From positions 1 to 17,748 of the forward strand of contig DATGIQ010000556.1 in assembly GCA_035295665.1 (NCBI GenBank): DNA of 17,748 nt. The letters are read 5' to 3'. The translations under genes and the position numbers were made by a program. The DNA is from DATGIQ01 sp035295665 (lineage in GTDB: Bacteria; Planctomycetota; Planctomycetia; Gemmatales; Gemmataceae). Shown here one piece after another: positions 1 through 7,716 of the stretch (the stretch's first letter is position 1; each line of letters opens with the position of its first letter). The notes beneath the pieces are model-generated. The model had not been told where the DNA came from. It worked only from the letters and a program-made list of their open reading frames with translations, and did no database searches.

Positions 1-1
1 C

Positions 2-817
2 CGCCAGCTGCGGGAGCAACAATGGGTCAATGGCCTGCCCAAGGCGGTGCGTGAAGACTTGCAGAACCTTTCCCCGGATCAGCGGCGCGCTCGGATTGCG
101 GAGTTGCACAAAGAAGAGCGAAAGCGGCAGGGTGAATGGCAAGCCGCGATACGCAACTGGGCAGAATTGGCGCTCATTCGGCCACAGACCAGTCTGAAAG
201 ACCTGACACCGGACGTCAAGACATATGTGGATGAATTCCTGCTGCCGGTATTAACGGCGGAAGAGAACAAACGCCTCCAGCAGGCCCAAGGCAAGAACCC
301 GCTCTTCTTGAAAACGCTCGTGGAATTGGCCGACAAACACATCATGAAACTGCCTGGTCCTCCGACTGGACCGGCGCGCTTCGAGCAGCTCCCCCCCGGA
401 GTGCAGAAGATGTTGAAGAAGGCAAAGGATTGGCCGTCGGAGGGGGCGAAGCAGAGCGAAGGCAAATGGCCGGATTATGCGTTGGCTGTCGTGGAATTCG
501 TTCGGCTCAATAAACTGGGCTTACTCCCCAAGCAGCTCGGCCCATGCCATCCGGCAGAGTTTCCGCCCAGCGTGGTCCAGTTCATCGAAAAGCAACTGAC
601 TCCGGTCCTGAAGGAAGAGGAGGTTGCCTTCCTGAAGAAGGCCGAGGGAGTCTGGCCGAGGTATCCCCGGCAGCTGGCCATCATGGCGCGCAAGCATGGA
701 CTCCAGGTGCCGGGCCTGGGGCTGCCTGGTCCCCGTAGCATGTGGGATCGTTATCGCCCGGCACCAACAGTGGGCGGCGGGGCTTCTGCGCTGTCGCCTG
801 GCGGGCGCGCAGATTGA
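2..817 (+). CDS. Helical-repeat hypothetical protein, 5' partial
   Basis: The reading frame is open from base 2, so the gene begins left of the window; the GTG at 47 is internal, not a start. The 271 visible residues are charged and Lys/Pro-rich, with no signal peptide or membrane segment. Two ungapped 52-residue stretches, encoded at about 203-358 and 560-715, align with 18 identities, sharing a central PVL, an EE pair, and a KH pair before a closing PG. A weaker third copy with an EGKWPDY motif lies between them. The opening part has the LP..VR..L..L rhythm of amphipathic helices. I do not recognise the family. Similar Pro-Leu helical proteins are common hypotheticals in planctomycetes (recollection, not searched). 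It converges with the acetyltransferase gene downstream. No function is assigned. Confidence 0.75.
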   Translation, partial: RQLREQQWVNGLPKAVREDLQNLSPDQRRARIAELHKEERKRQGEWQAAIRNWAELALIRPQTSLKDLTPDVKTYVDEFLLPVLTAEENKRLQQAQGKNPLFLKTLVELADKHIMKLPGPPTGPARFEQLPPGVQKMLKKAKDWPSEGAKQSEGKWPDYALAVVEFVRLNKLGLLPKQLGPCHPAEFPPSVVQFIEKQLTPVLKEEEVAFLKKAEGVWPRYPRQLAIMARKHGLQVPGLGLPGPRSMWDRYRPAPTVGGGASALSPGGRAD

Positions 818-840
818 AGCTTGGGACCGTTTGCAATTCG

Positions 841-863
841 CGTTCGGTCGTCCTTTCCGAGCG
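841..863. terminator. Possible bidirectional hairpin between convergent genes
   Basis: CGTTCGG (841-847) pairs with CCGAGCG (857-863), six Watson-Crick pairs plus one wobble, around a 9-base loop. It lies in the 85-base gap between the helical-repeat gene (+) and the GNAT gene (-), where both transcripts must end. There is no clear U-tract on either strand, so it is only a candidate. Confidence 0.3.
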
Positions 864-902
864 CAGAACGCAAGCGGCGAAACGATTCTTCGCAGTAGTT
901 CG

Positions 903-1391
903 TTAGCTTGATTCGCGTTCTGCCTGGGTAGCCACCACGCGCAGAGCGTCTCCGGTCAGGCGATAGACGGTCCATTCATTCATAGGCACTGCACCCAGGG
1001 CCCGATAAAACCGTAGCGCTTGCTCGTTCCAGTTCAGCACCGACCACTCCAGCCGGCCGCAGCGCCGTTCAATGGCGAGTCGGGCCAGGGCAATCAGGAG
1101 AGCCTTCCCATGGCCCTTGCCTCGCTTTTCCGGCAAGACGAACAGGTCTTCCAGATAGAGGCCTGGCTTGCCCAGGAACGTGGAATAATTGTGAAAAAAC
1201 AAGGCAAAGCCGACGACCGCTTCCGCTTCTTCCGCCAAGAGAACTTCGGCAAACGGCCGAGCACCAAATAGGTGCTCACGAAGTTGGCCCTCATCGAGCA
1301 CAACCTCGTGGGCTAGCCGTTCATACTCGGCGAGAGCGCGGATCAGACGGGCAATCGTCGGTGTGTCGGCGACAGTCGCGGATCGGATCAT
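903..1391 (-). CDS. GNAT family N-acetyltransferase (diamine acetyltransferase-like)
   Basis: Acetyl-CoA-dependent N-acetyltransferase of 162 residues, the full length of a single GNAT domain. It starts MIRSATVADTPTIARLI, the usual GNAT beta1-alpha1. The acetyl-CoA loop RGKGHG is at residues 90-95, after the strand ending LEDLFVLPE. The later block with WSVLNWNEQALRFYRALGA resembles spermidine/spermine acetyltransferase (SSAT) and thialysine acetyltransferase, so a polyamine or small amine is a possible substrate (inference from family resemblance). I chose the ATG at 1391 because GGAG lies 8 bases upstream; a TTG one codon earlier also opens the frame. Same strand as the DUF3500 gene upstream, but separated from it by a large hairpin, so probably its own unit. 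Confidence 0.88.
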   Translation of the reverse strand: MIRSATVADTPTIARLIRALAEYERLAHEVVLDEGQLREHLFGARPFAEVLLAEEAEAVVGFALFFHNYSTFLGKPGLYLEDLFVLPEKRGKGHGKALLIALARLAIERRCGRLEWSVLNWNEQALRFYRALGAVPMNEWTVYRLTGDALRVVATQAERESS

Positions 1392-1469
1392 CAAACGAAC
1401 TCCATTTTGGAGGGCGCTGGTTGCGAGGGCAGTTATCGGCGGAGGAAGGCGGAAGTGATCGAGGTGGTA

Positions 1470-1534
1470 CCGGTGGTGGAGTGGTGGGCGGCAGCGAATC
1501 GAATCGGGCGGCCCGCCCCCGACTCCACCACCGG
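1470..1534. repeat. 22-bp near-perfect inverted repeat (large GC hairpin)
   Basis: Bases 1470-1491 and 1513-1534 are inverted copies: the outer 13 positions match perfectly and 20 of 22 match overall, around a 21-base loop. Short GTAC words flank both sides (1467-1470 and 1536-1539). It starts 13 bases beyond the DUF3500 stop codon and lies upstream of the GNAT gene. It can act as a transcription terminator or 3'-end stabiliser for the DUF3500 message, but no U-tract follows it on the minus strand. A REP-like dispersed element is the alternative. Confidence 0.6.
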
Positions 1535-1546
1535 AGTACGTTTCGT

Positions 1547-2617
1547 TTACCCTTTCGCATTCAGTTTCACGGACGGATCATCCGCAACGTTGACCCAGAC
1601 ATGAACGTGGGGCTCGCCGCGGAAGTACCAGACGAAAGCCGGTCCTTCGATGCGCCAGTTGTCCCATTCCCCATCGTTGCCGATGTCGCCGTCCTTGTAG
1701 AAGGCCAGGCTGCACTTGTCGAGGCCGCCCTGTCTTTGCAAACAGGCAAGGGCTTCTTCGCGGTCTTCCTTGCGGTAAGGTTCGACCAGGGACAGCAGCA
1801 CTTTTTGCAGCTCGGATTTCTGGTCGGAGCTGAGTTCCGACACGGGGATGCCGGGGTAATCGGCGTTTTTGCCTTGAAATTCGACGGCCGCCTCGTGGGG
1901 ACGGTGGTCGACGAGGGCTTTTTTCTGCTGTTTGCCGTCGAGTATCTGGTAGACCAGGTTGGCTCGGCGCCCTTGTTCCCAGAAGACGTTCCCCGGATGG
2001 CCCGGTTTTTCGTTGAAACCGCTGGCCGCGTGGCCATAGAAGATCGGGCCGCCGAACGCCACGTGCGATTCCGAGTTGCCGTCTGCCCGGATCGTCATGT
2101 GCCGGCCGGTCATGACGAACTCAAACTTGCCACTGCCCGGCTTGCCGAAAATGGCAACGCTCTGGGCATCGCCCCAGGGCTTGCCGCCGGTGTCATCGCG
2201 GAGTTGTTTGAGGAAGCGCGTGTACCATTCGGGATTGATGATCCCGCGGAAGATGTCGTGGATGATCGTCTGTTGATCCCGGGTGTAGAAATTGCTAATG
2301 ACGTGCGGCTTGGTAATCTGCCAATTGTTGGACACATGTGTCCGCAGCAGGCCGCGCGTCGGGTCCTTGTAGTCCCAGTCGAAGCAGATCACTTTCCTCT
2401 GCTCGTCGTTCAGGCTGTCGTACAGGGCTTTGACAGCCGTCTCGGCAGCGCTGCTCGGTGTGGCGGCAGCCTGAATCTTGGCTGTCGCCCACAAAGGCAG
2501 GCCAGCGGTCGAGGCGGCCGCGGCCGTCACTCCAACGGTTCTCAGGAAGTCCCGACGGTCGAGGCCAACATCATTGTCAGCTTCACAGTCCGGGCACACA
2601 TGCTTCTTGGATTCCAT
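1547..2617 (-). CDS. Tat-exported DUF3500 domain protein
   Basis: Protein of 356 residues that I assign to DUF3500, a family of exported bacterial proteins without known biochemistry. A twin-arginine motif RRDFL (residues 21-25) precedes an Ala-rich hydrophobic stretch ending GLPLWATA, so it should cross the membrane folded, usually a sign of a cofactor or oligomer. Before the twin arginines is a CPDC motif (residues 8-11). The mature part contains a Gly/His-rich segment (HAASGFNEKPGHPGNVFWEQG) and ends with HVHVWVNV. An ATG 53 codons upstream keeps the frame open, but the ATG at 2617 has a strong AAGGGAGGT just before it and puts the Tat signal at the N-terminus. It diverges from the PBP4 gene; a palindrome and hairpin flank it. 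Confidence 0.85.
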   Translation of the reverse strand: MESKKHVCPDCEADNDVGLDRRDFLRTVGVTAAAASTAGLPLWATAKIQAAATPSSAAETAVKALYDSLNDEQRKVICFDWDYKDPTRGLLRTHVSNNWQITKPHVISNFYTRDQQTIIHDIFRGIINPEWYTRFLKQLRDDTGGKPWGDAQSVAIFGKPGSGKFEFVMTGRHMTIRADGNSESHVAFGGPIFYGHAASGFNEKPGHPGNVFWEQGRRANLVYQILDGKQQKKALVDHRPHEAAVEFQGKNADYPGIPVSELSSDQKSELQKVLLSLVEPYRKEDREEALACLQRQGGLDKCSLAFYKDGDIGNDGEWDNWRIEGPAFVWYFRGEPHVHVWVNVADDPSVKLNAKG

Positions 2618-2664
2618 GCGGACCTCCCTTGCGAAAAAACGGTGATCACGTGGCGAGCCGACGC

Positions 2665-2676
2665 ACTTTGCAAAGT
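2665..2676. promoter_or_regulatory. 12-bp perfect palindrome, possible operator
   Basis: ACTTTGCAAAGT reads the same on both strands. It lies 48 bases upstream of the DUF3500 start, where a promoter or operator would be expected. A second palindrome, GTGATCAC (2642-2649), is between it and the gene. No convincing -10/-35 pair was found nearby, so the role is a guess. Confidence 0.3.
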
Positions 2677-2756
2677 ACCAGCGCGCCGACCGGAATGCCA
2701 GTAGGAAATTGTGAATCGCGATTACCAAGCCGTCTGAAGATGTGAGCGCTCCAACG

Positions 2757-2785
2757 TTGACCTTCCTCTTCTCCACTGCTAGGGT
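2757..2785 (+). promoter_or_regulatory. Candidate sigma70-type promoter for the PBP4 gene
   Basis: TTGACC (2757-2762) is separated by 17 bases from TAGGGT (2780-2785), about 40 bases before the start codon. The -35 box is good and the spacing ideal, but the -10 box matches the consensus at only three of six positions. Confidence 0.3.
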
Positions 2786-2826
2786 GTCCTCAACCCGATT
2801 CCAGCCCGCTCATTTGGGAGCAGACG

Positions 2827-4380
2827 ATGTCACGAGTTCGCAACACATTGGTTCCCTGTTTGGTATTCCTTCTTTTGCCTTGTGCCGGTGCCGGCAGTGA
2901 CTTGGCTACTCGAATCGAAGCGGTGATCAGTCGGGCCGAGTATCGTCCGGCGCACTGGGGCATCCTCATCGTCGATGCCGAAAGCGGTGAGACCGTGTAC
3001 GCCCACGACCCGGATAAACTCTTTTTCCCCGCCTCCACGACCAAACTCTATTCCTGTGCCGCTGCTCTGGACGCCTTGGGAGCGGATTACCGATTCGAGA
3101 CCCCCGTTTACCGCCGCGGCACCGTGAAGGACGGCCGGCTTCAAGGAGACTTGATCCTCGTGGCCCAAGGCGACTTGACGCTAGGGGGCCGGACCGATGC
3201 GAACGGCCGGATGGCGTTCAAAGACTACGACCACATCTACGCCAACGGCAACAGCCGAGCCGAGTTGACCGATACCGATCCGCTCGCCGGGTTGAAGTCC
3301 CTGGCCCAGCAAGTTGCGGCAACGGGAATCCATCACGTTCAGGGAGACGTGCTCATCGATGATCGCCTCTTTACCCACAGCCGGGGGAGCGGCAGCGGAC
3401 CGGGGCTGCTCACGCCCATTGTCGTAAATGATAACGTCGTCGACATTGTGGTGACTCCGGCGGACAAGCCCGGCAAGCCGGCCAGCGTACGGATCCGGCC
3501 AGAAACGGCCTTCGTGCAAATGGATGCCCAGGTCGATACGGTGGGCGAAGCCGAGCGGCTTCGTGTCGATGTCCGCTCAGCGGGCCCACACGGCTTCGCG
3601 GTTCGGGGACGGATACCAATCAAAGCAAAGCCCTTGGTCCGCATCTATGCGGTGGACGACCCGGCACAGTTTGCGCGGGCCTTGTTTATCGAGGCCTTGC
3701 GCGGACAGGGAGTCGGCGTGTCCGCCAGTCCATTGCAAGCGCCTGCGGCGCAGCTGCCCGAGAAGGAAAACTATACCAACCTGAGCCGTGTCGCAGTGTT
3801 CGCCTCACCGCCATTTTCCGAGATCATCAAGGTGACTCTCAAGGTCAGCCACAACCTCTATGCCAGCACGCTTCCACTCCTTATCGCGGCCAAAAATGGC
3901 CAGAAAACGGTGGCGGATGGGCTACACCAACAACGCCGGTTCCTGGCTGATTTGGGGATCGATGCGGAAAGCATTTCCTTCGGCGGCGGGGCGGGCGGCG
4001 CCAATGCCGATGCGGTCACGCCCCGAGCCACGGTGCACTTGCTGCGGGCGTTAGCCAAGCGGGCCGACTACAAGTTGTTCCATGCCGGGCTGCCGATCCT
4101 CGGGGTGGATGGGACGCTGGCAGACGCCGTTGGACCGGACAGCCCCGCACGAGGCAAGGTCCATGCCAAGACCGGAACGCTGACCTGGGATGACCTCATG
4201 AATGGCCGCAGTCTCCTCACGAGCAAAGCTTTGGCCGGCACCATGACCACGGCGAATGGCCGACCGCTGATCGTGGCGTTGTACGTCAACGGCGTTCCGT
4301 TACCGAAGGGCGTGACATCCACACGGGAGGGGAAAGCACTGGGCGAACTGTGTGAGATTATTTATCAGCATGCACCTTGA
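2827..4380 (+). CDS. dacB: D-alanyl-D-alanine carboxypeptidase/endopeptidase (PBP4, peptidase S13)
   Basis: Periplasmic penicillin-binding protein that trims the terminal D-Ala of peptidoglycan stem peptides and can cleave D-Ala-meso-DAP cross-links. All three serine-acyl-enzyme motifs are present: STTK (residues 70-73, nucleophile S70), SHN (341-343) and KTG (448-450). The long insert between the first two motifs (about residues 100-320) is typical of S13 enzymes, and 517 residues fits the family. The N-terminus MSRVRNTLVPCLVFLLLPC is a Sec signal peptide. The ATG is preceded by GGGAG at good spacing. SHN rather than the usual SDN/SNN is a mild variation. The last 16 bases overlap the 3' end of the convergent cyclotransferase gene. 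It supports a peptidoglycan-containing host. Confidence 0.93.
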   Translation: MSRVRNTLVPCLVFLLLPCAGAGSDLATRIEAVISRAEYRPAHWGILIVDAESGETVYAHDPDKLFFPASTTKLYSCAAALDALGADYRFETPVYRRGTVKDGRLQGDLILVAQGDLTLGGRTDANGRMAFKDYDHIYANGNSRAELTDTDPLAGLKSLAQQVAATGIHHVQGDVLIDDRLFTHSRGSGSGPGLLTPIVVNDNVVDIVVTPADKPGKPASVRIRPETAFVQMDAQVDTVGEAERLRVDVRSAGPHGFAVRGRIPIKAKPLVRIYAVDDPAQFARALFIEALRGQGVGVSASPLQAPAAQLPEKENYTNLSRVAVFASPPFSEIIKVTLKVSHNLYASTLPLLIAAKNGQKTVADGLHQQRRFLADLGIDAESISFGGGAGGANADAVTPRATVHLLRALAKRADYKLFHAGLPILGVDGTLADAVGPDSPARGKVHAKTGTLTWDDLMNGRSLLTSKALAGTMTTANGRPLIVALYVNGVPLPKGVTSTREGKALGELCEIIYQHAP

Positions 4381-4736
4381 GAGGGAGCGGGCCAACAGTC
4401 GCCGCAATTCTTCATGCCGGCCGTATCACCCTGGTAGAAATAAGCGAAGACCACCGTGGAAATGCCCGTGAGATCGATCGCGCGGCGGTCAAAGAGCCGT
4501 GGTACTTCCTCGAATTTGTCCAGTCGGGCCAGGGTTTCCTCATCGACGCACCAAAGCTCGCCCTGCACGGCTACACCGTGTCCCGGATCTTCCACCAAAC
4601 AGGGATGGGCGCCGTTGTCAACCAGACGATAGCGGGGCAAGGTTTGTGCAACGCTGCGAAATTCCTGACCGGCGAGGAAGCCGTTATTGCGTTGGCCACG
4701 TTTCAGCGTGCCGTAGACAAAGATGAGGGTGCACAT
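4365..4736 (-). CDS. Gamma-glutamylcyclotransferase-like (AIG2/GGACT fold) protein
   Basis: Protein of 123 residues with the family opening FVYGTLKRG (substrate-binding YGTL, residues 8-11) and LDKFEEVP (residues 72-79), which carries the expected catalytic Glu of the LDxxE motif at residue 76. Members release 5-oxoproline from gamma-glutamyl amines or dipeptides; the FEEVP context is closer to gamma-glutamylamine cyclotransferase (GGACT) or BtrG than to ChaC. The substrate here is unknown. The ATG lies 8 bases after the stop of the PH-domain gene and no strong ribosome site is seen, suggesting translational coupling. Its 3' end runs 16 bases into the convergent PBP4 gene. The Cys-rich tail (NCGDCW) is not part of the core fold. 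Confidence 0.85.
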   Translation of the reverse strand: MCTLIFVYGTLKRGQRNNGFLAGQEFRSVAQTLPRYRLVDNGAHPCLVEDPGHGVAVQGELWCVDEETLARLDKFEEVPRLFDRRAIDLTGISTVVFAYFYQGDTAGMKNCGDCWPAPSQGAC

Positions 4737-4744
4737 GCTTGCCG

Positions 4745-5266
4745 TCAGGCTTTACCCGGTTTGCTCGCCGACGCTGGCAAGAAATGGCCAGTATCCGCCT
4801 TGGCAGGAATCCAGGCTTTGTACGCATTGACGATAGCATGGCGAAATGATTCCGCATTGGGGACAGCCGGCAACGTCATTGCAACGTGTCCCTTGGAAAC
4901 GATTTCCAGATTGGCGGTCCGATAAAACCCATCGGAACTGCCCGATTGCAGGCGGACCTCGTCGATGTCTGCCAAGGCAACTTGCTTCGATGGGGTCCGT
5001 CTCCATCCCTTTTGGATCATCAGCCGACGGTTGGTGAGTGTGTAGCGGCAGGCCAGTCCGGGAAGGATTTTCTTGAAATAAAACGGGGCCAGCAAAAGCC
5101 AGGCGAGGGGAGCCAAAATGATGGTACGCATCAACGCATGGCCGAGGCCGGCTACCGCAGGTGTGGCAGCCACCGATGGCCAAACCACGCGGATCGTCGT
5201 TTCACCCAGTTCCGGTGGCACCAAGCCCGTCACCGCCTGCATCCGCCCGTCGGTCATTGTCCCCAT
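4745..5266 (-). CDS. Membrane-anchored bacterial PH-domain protein (YdbS/DUF304-like)
   Basis: Protein of 173 residues. A hydrophobic segment at about residues 45-63 (ending LAPLAWLLLAPFY) forms one membrane helix, followed by KK and then the bacterial PH-like domain at about 72-152: CRYTLTNRRLMIQKGW, then IDEVRLQ and LEIVSKG. YTLTNRRL is the hallmark of this family, whose members sit on the cytoplasmic face with unknown ligands. I chose the ATG at 5266 because GGAG lies six bases upstream; a TTG at 5290 and an ATG at 5257 are alternatives. It leads a two-gene unit with the cyclotransferase gene and has its own -10 element about 75 bases upstream. Function beyond membrane association is not known. 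Confidence 0.83.
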   Translation of the reverse strand: MGTMTDGRMQAVTGLVPPELGETTIRVVWPSVAATPAVAGLGHALMRTIILAPLAWLLLAPFYFKKILPGLACRYTLTNRRLMIQKGWRRTPSKQVALADIDEVRLQSGSSDGFYRTANLEIVSKGHVAMTLPAVPNAESFRHAIVNAYKAWIPAKADTGHFLPASASKPGKA

Positions 5267-5342
5267 CCCCGGCTCCAACTCAGTAGGCAATACGGCCAGC
5301 GCGTGGCGCGGGTCGTCTGCGACACTTCAATTCACGATTGCC

Positions 5343-5348
5343 ATTATA
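5343..5348 (-). promoter_or_regulatory. TATAAT -10 element upstream of the PH-domain gene
   Basis: On the minus strand this is a perfect TATAAT, about 77 bases before the PH-domain start and inside the gap after the MDR gene. No -35 match is seen at 17 bases; TTGGCG occurs at 20, which is too far. The surrounding 11-mer GTATAATGGCA (5339-5349) recurs at 13932-13942. Confidence 0.4.
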
Positions 5349-5389
5349 CTTACGGCGCCAGCGAGTTTCGCCAAGAGTCCCTGGGACGG

Positions 5390-6385
5390 TTACGCCGATG
5401 CGATCCGCAACAGCACCTTGCCACGGTGGCCCGGCAACGAAGCCTGGCGAACCGCCGCCTGGATGTCGTCCAGAGCAAACGTCGCCCCGATCTCAGTCGC
5501 AAGGATACCCTTCGCCAGCAACCCTTGAATCTGGCGGAATAACCGTAGCATCTTCAAGATACGTTGCTGCCGAGCCCATTCGGACAACCAAAAGCCTTCG
5601 ATCCGCTTTTGACCGACGATCAGGATCCGCGGATGCACGGACAGCGGCTCCTCGGCAAGAGTGCCATAGATCAGGAGCCGGCCACGGTTTCCCAGGCAGC
5701 GAACGATGGCCGAGCCCGTGTCCCCGCCCACAGCATCCAGGGCAAAGGGCACTCCCGCCCCCCCAGTTAGCTCCTCCACGCGTTTTTCGATCGATTCTGT
5801 TTTCGTGCAGATCACCGCGTCTCCACCCGCCTGAAGCAGTTCCTCGGCCTGCTCCGGACGGCGAACCACATTGAGCGTACGGAAACCGAAATGTTTACCC
5901 AAACGAATGACCATCCGCCCGAGTGCACTGCCGGCTGCGGTTTGCAGGACCCATGCGTCGGATGCGACCTTCAGGACCAAGCGGGTCATGATGAACGCGG
6001 TGGCCGGGTTGACGAAAAACGTCGCCGCCTGCTCATCGGAAACATCGCCGGCGATCGGCACGACCTGGCGGGCAGACACGATCACCTGCTCCTGCCAGTT
6101 GCCTCCTTGGCTATTGAGCACGGCAACACGCCGGCCGAGCCGCCAACGGCCGAGGAGACCAGGGCCGGCAGCATCAACGACCCCCACGCCTTCAAATCCT
6201 GGCGTGGCCGGCAGCGCGGGCCGGCGGCCGTACTGACCGCGCACACTGAGCAGGTCGGATGGATTGATAGGACTGGCAAGCATGCGGACACGCACTTGCC
6301 CGCGTTCCGGCTCCGGCACGGGCACATCGCGAACCCGCAAAACATCAGCGGGATCGCCAAATTGATCGAAAACGATGGCTTTCAT
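5390..6385 (-). CDS. MDR family oxidoreductase, 2-enoyl thioester reductase (MECR)-like
   Basis: NAD(P)H-dependent reductase of the medium-chain dehydrogenase superfamily, 331 residues. The N-terminal GroES-like part has INPSDLLSVRGQYG and PGFEGVGVV, matching the mitochondrial/bacterial 2-enoyl-(CoA/ACP) reductase pattern, including a Tyr at the expected proton-donor position. The Rossmann part has VLQTAAGSALGRMVI. No zinc-ligand cysteines are present, so it is a zinc-free MDR. The alternatives are quinone oxidoreductase or crotonyl-CoA reductase-like. The ATG at 6385 starts the family-typical MKAIVF; a TTG two codons earlier also fits, with GGAG 4 bases before it. It lies 105 bases after the permease gene, with a small GC hairpin (6407-6424) between, so it may be read through from the export cassette or be independent. 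Confidence 0.85.
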   Translation of the reverse strand: MKAIVFDQFGDPADVLRVRDVPVPEPERGQVRVRMLASPINPSDLLSVRGQYGRRPALPATPGFEGVGVVDAAGPGLLGRWRLGRRVAVLNSQGGNWQEQVIVSARQVVPIAGDVSDEQAATFFVNPATAFIMTRLVLKVASDAWVLQTAAGSALGRMVIRLGKHFGFRTLNVVRRPEQAEELLQAGGDAVICTKTESIEKRVEELTGGAGVPFALDAVGGDTGSAIVRCLGNRGRLLIYGTLAEEPLSVHPRILIVGQKRIEGFWLSEWARQQRILKMLRLFRQIQGLLAKGILATEIGATFALDDIQAAVRQASLPGHRGKVLLRIASA

Positions 6386-6490
6386 GGCCAATGAACTCCG
6401 GTAGCGGCGGGGTCGGAGACCCGCGCCAAGCGCAGGGTGGCAGTGCGGCCGGATCGGGACGAATCCGCGGCGGCTTCTATGGACAGCGTT

Positions 6491-7705
6491 TCATTCGTAA
6501 CGCAGTGCCACGATCGGATCAAGCCGCGATGCCTTCAGAGCCGGGTAGTATCCGAAGAATATACCCACGCCCGCCGAAACCAGGAATGCCAGGCTGACGA
6601 TGAATGGGGAAACGACGATCGGCCAGCTGGCAAATGCAGCCAGGGCCGCGGCTGCACTGATCCCCAAGGTGATTCCAAGCAGCCCGCCAATCAGGGCCAG
6701 GACCATCGCTTCAAGGAGGAATTGGCTGAGAATGTCCACCGAAGTTGCTCCGACGGCCATGCGGATGCCGATTTCTCGCGTCCGTTCGGTCACCGACACG
6801 AGCATGATGTTCATGATGCCGATGCCGCCGACCACCAACGAGATCGAGGCGATGATTCCGACGAGGATCGTCAGCGTCTTCGCCAGCACCTCGGCCACCT
6901 GGGCCATCTCGCGGACCGTGCTGACATCGAAATCATCCGGTGCGCCGGTTTTGAGATGATGGCGTTGCCGCATGACGCGGACAATTTCCGCCTTGGCCCG
7001 TTCGATGCTGCCTTCGGACCGCGCCGCCGCCAGGACCAGACCAATGCGTTCTTCGCCCACCAGCCGCCGCTGCAACGTCGTGATCGGCAAGAAAATCTGA
7101 TTGTCTTGATCTGCCCCCGTGGGCGACCGGCCTTTTTCACCGAGCACGGCAACGACCCGCACGCGGAGCCGATCGATGCGGATCCATTCCCCGAGGGGGT
7201 TTGCCTTACCGGGAAAAAGCTTTCGCCGCACCGTTTGTCCAATCAGACAGATCGGGGCCATTTTCTTGACATCGTCGTCCGTGATGTAGCGGCCGAGCAT
7301 CACTTGCCAGTTGCGAATGTGCTGCATGTCCGGCGTAATCCCAACCACGTCGGTGGGCCACTTACCTGTTCGGGTCAGGGCCAGGCGTTGCGTGGTTTGC
7401 ACAGCGGTGGCTCCCAGCAGCAACGATCCGACCTCTTTGCGGATGGCGTAGGCGTCGTCCTGGCTCAGCGGGACGAAATCGGCCACGAGTCCCTGCTGCG
7501 TGCGTGCGCCGGCCCGAATCAGGATCAGGTTCTTCCCCACCGTCTCCAGCCGTTCATCCAGTTTCTCCCGCGCGCCGCTGCCGGCCGAGACCATGGCGAT
7601 CACCGCACTGATGCCGATGACGATTCCGAGACTGGTCAACGCGGATCGCCCCTTGTTGACCAGCAGCGCTTCCAAAGCTACGCGAAGTGCAGAAAGTAAA
7701 CTCAT
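6491..7705 (-). CDS. MacB-type ABC transporter permease (FtsX/MacB fold)
   Basis: Permease of 404 residues with the MacB topology: one N-terminal membrane helix (about 22-42, SLGIVIGISAVIAMVSAGSG), a large periplasmic MacB_PCD domain, and three C-terminal helices including the signature VGGIGIMNIMLVSVTERTRE and REIGIRMAVGA. It ends with the family-typical SRLDPIVALRYE. Such mechanotransmission permeases work with a periplasmic adaptor to drive export of small molecules, peptides or lipoproteins. E. coli MacB is one chain with its ATPase; here the ATPase is a separate upstream gene. The ATG at 7705 starts MSLLSALRVALEALL; no good ribosome site precedes it. Upstream in-frame GTG at 7771 would place the inverted repeat inside the coding region and is unlikely. 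Confidence 0.9.
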   Translation of the reverse strand: MSLLSALRVALEALLVNKGRSALTSLGIVIGISAVIAMVSAGSGAREKLDERLETVGKNLILIRAGARTQQGLVADFVPLSQDDAYAIRKEVGSLLLGATAVQTTQRLALTRTGKWPTDVVGITPDMQHIRNWQVMLGRYITDDDVKKMAPICLIGQTVRRKLFPGKANPLGEWIRIDRLRVRVVAVLGEKGRSPTGADQDNQIFLPITTLQRRLVGEERIGLVLAAARSEGSIERAKAEIVRVMRQRHHLKTGAPDDFDVSTVREMAQVAEVLAKTLTILVGIIASISLVVGGIGIMNIMLVSVTERTREIGIRMAVGATSVDILSQFLLEAMVLALIGGLLGITLGISAAAALAAFASWPIVVSPFIVSLAFLVSAGVGIFFGYYPALKASRLDPIVALRYE

Positions 7706-7716
7706 CGTTCTGTTTC

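Noticed and set aside
1361..2704. Open frame of 447 codons on the plus strand opposite the DUF3500 gene
   Set aside because: Antisense to a gene with a Tat signal, ribosome site and family match; no recognisable domain.
6407..6424. Small hairpin between permease and MDR genes as a terminator
   Set aside because: Short stem with a bulge, no U-run, and only about 20 bases before the next start codon.
6437..7699. Open frame of 420 codons opposite the permease gene
   Set aside because: Shadow of the MacB-type permease; the His/Asp-rich translation is typical of a reverse-read membrane protein.
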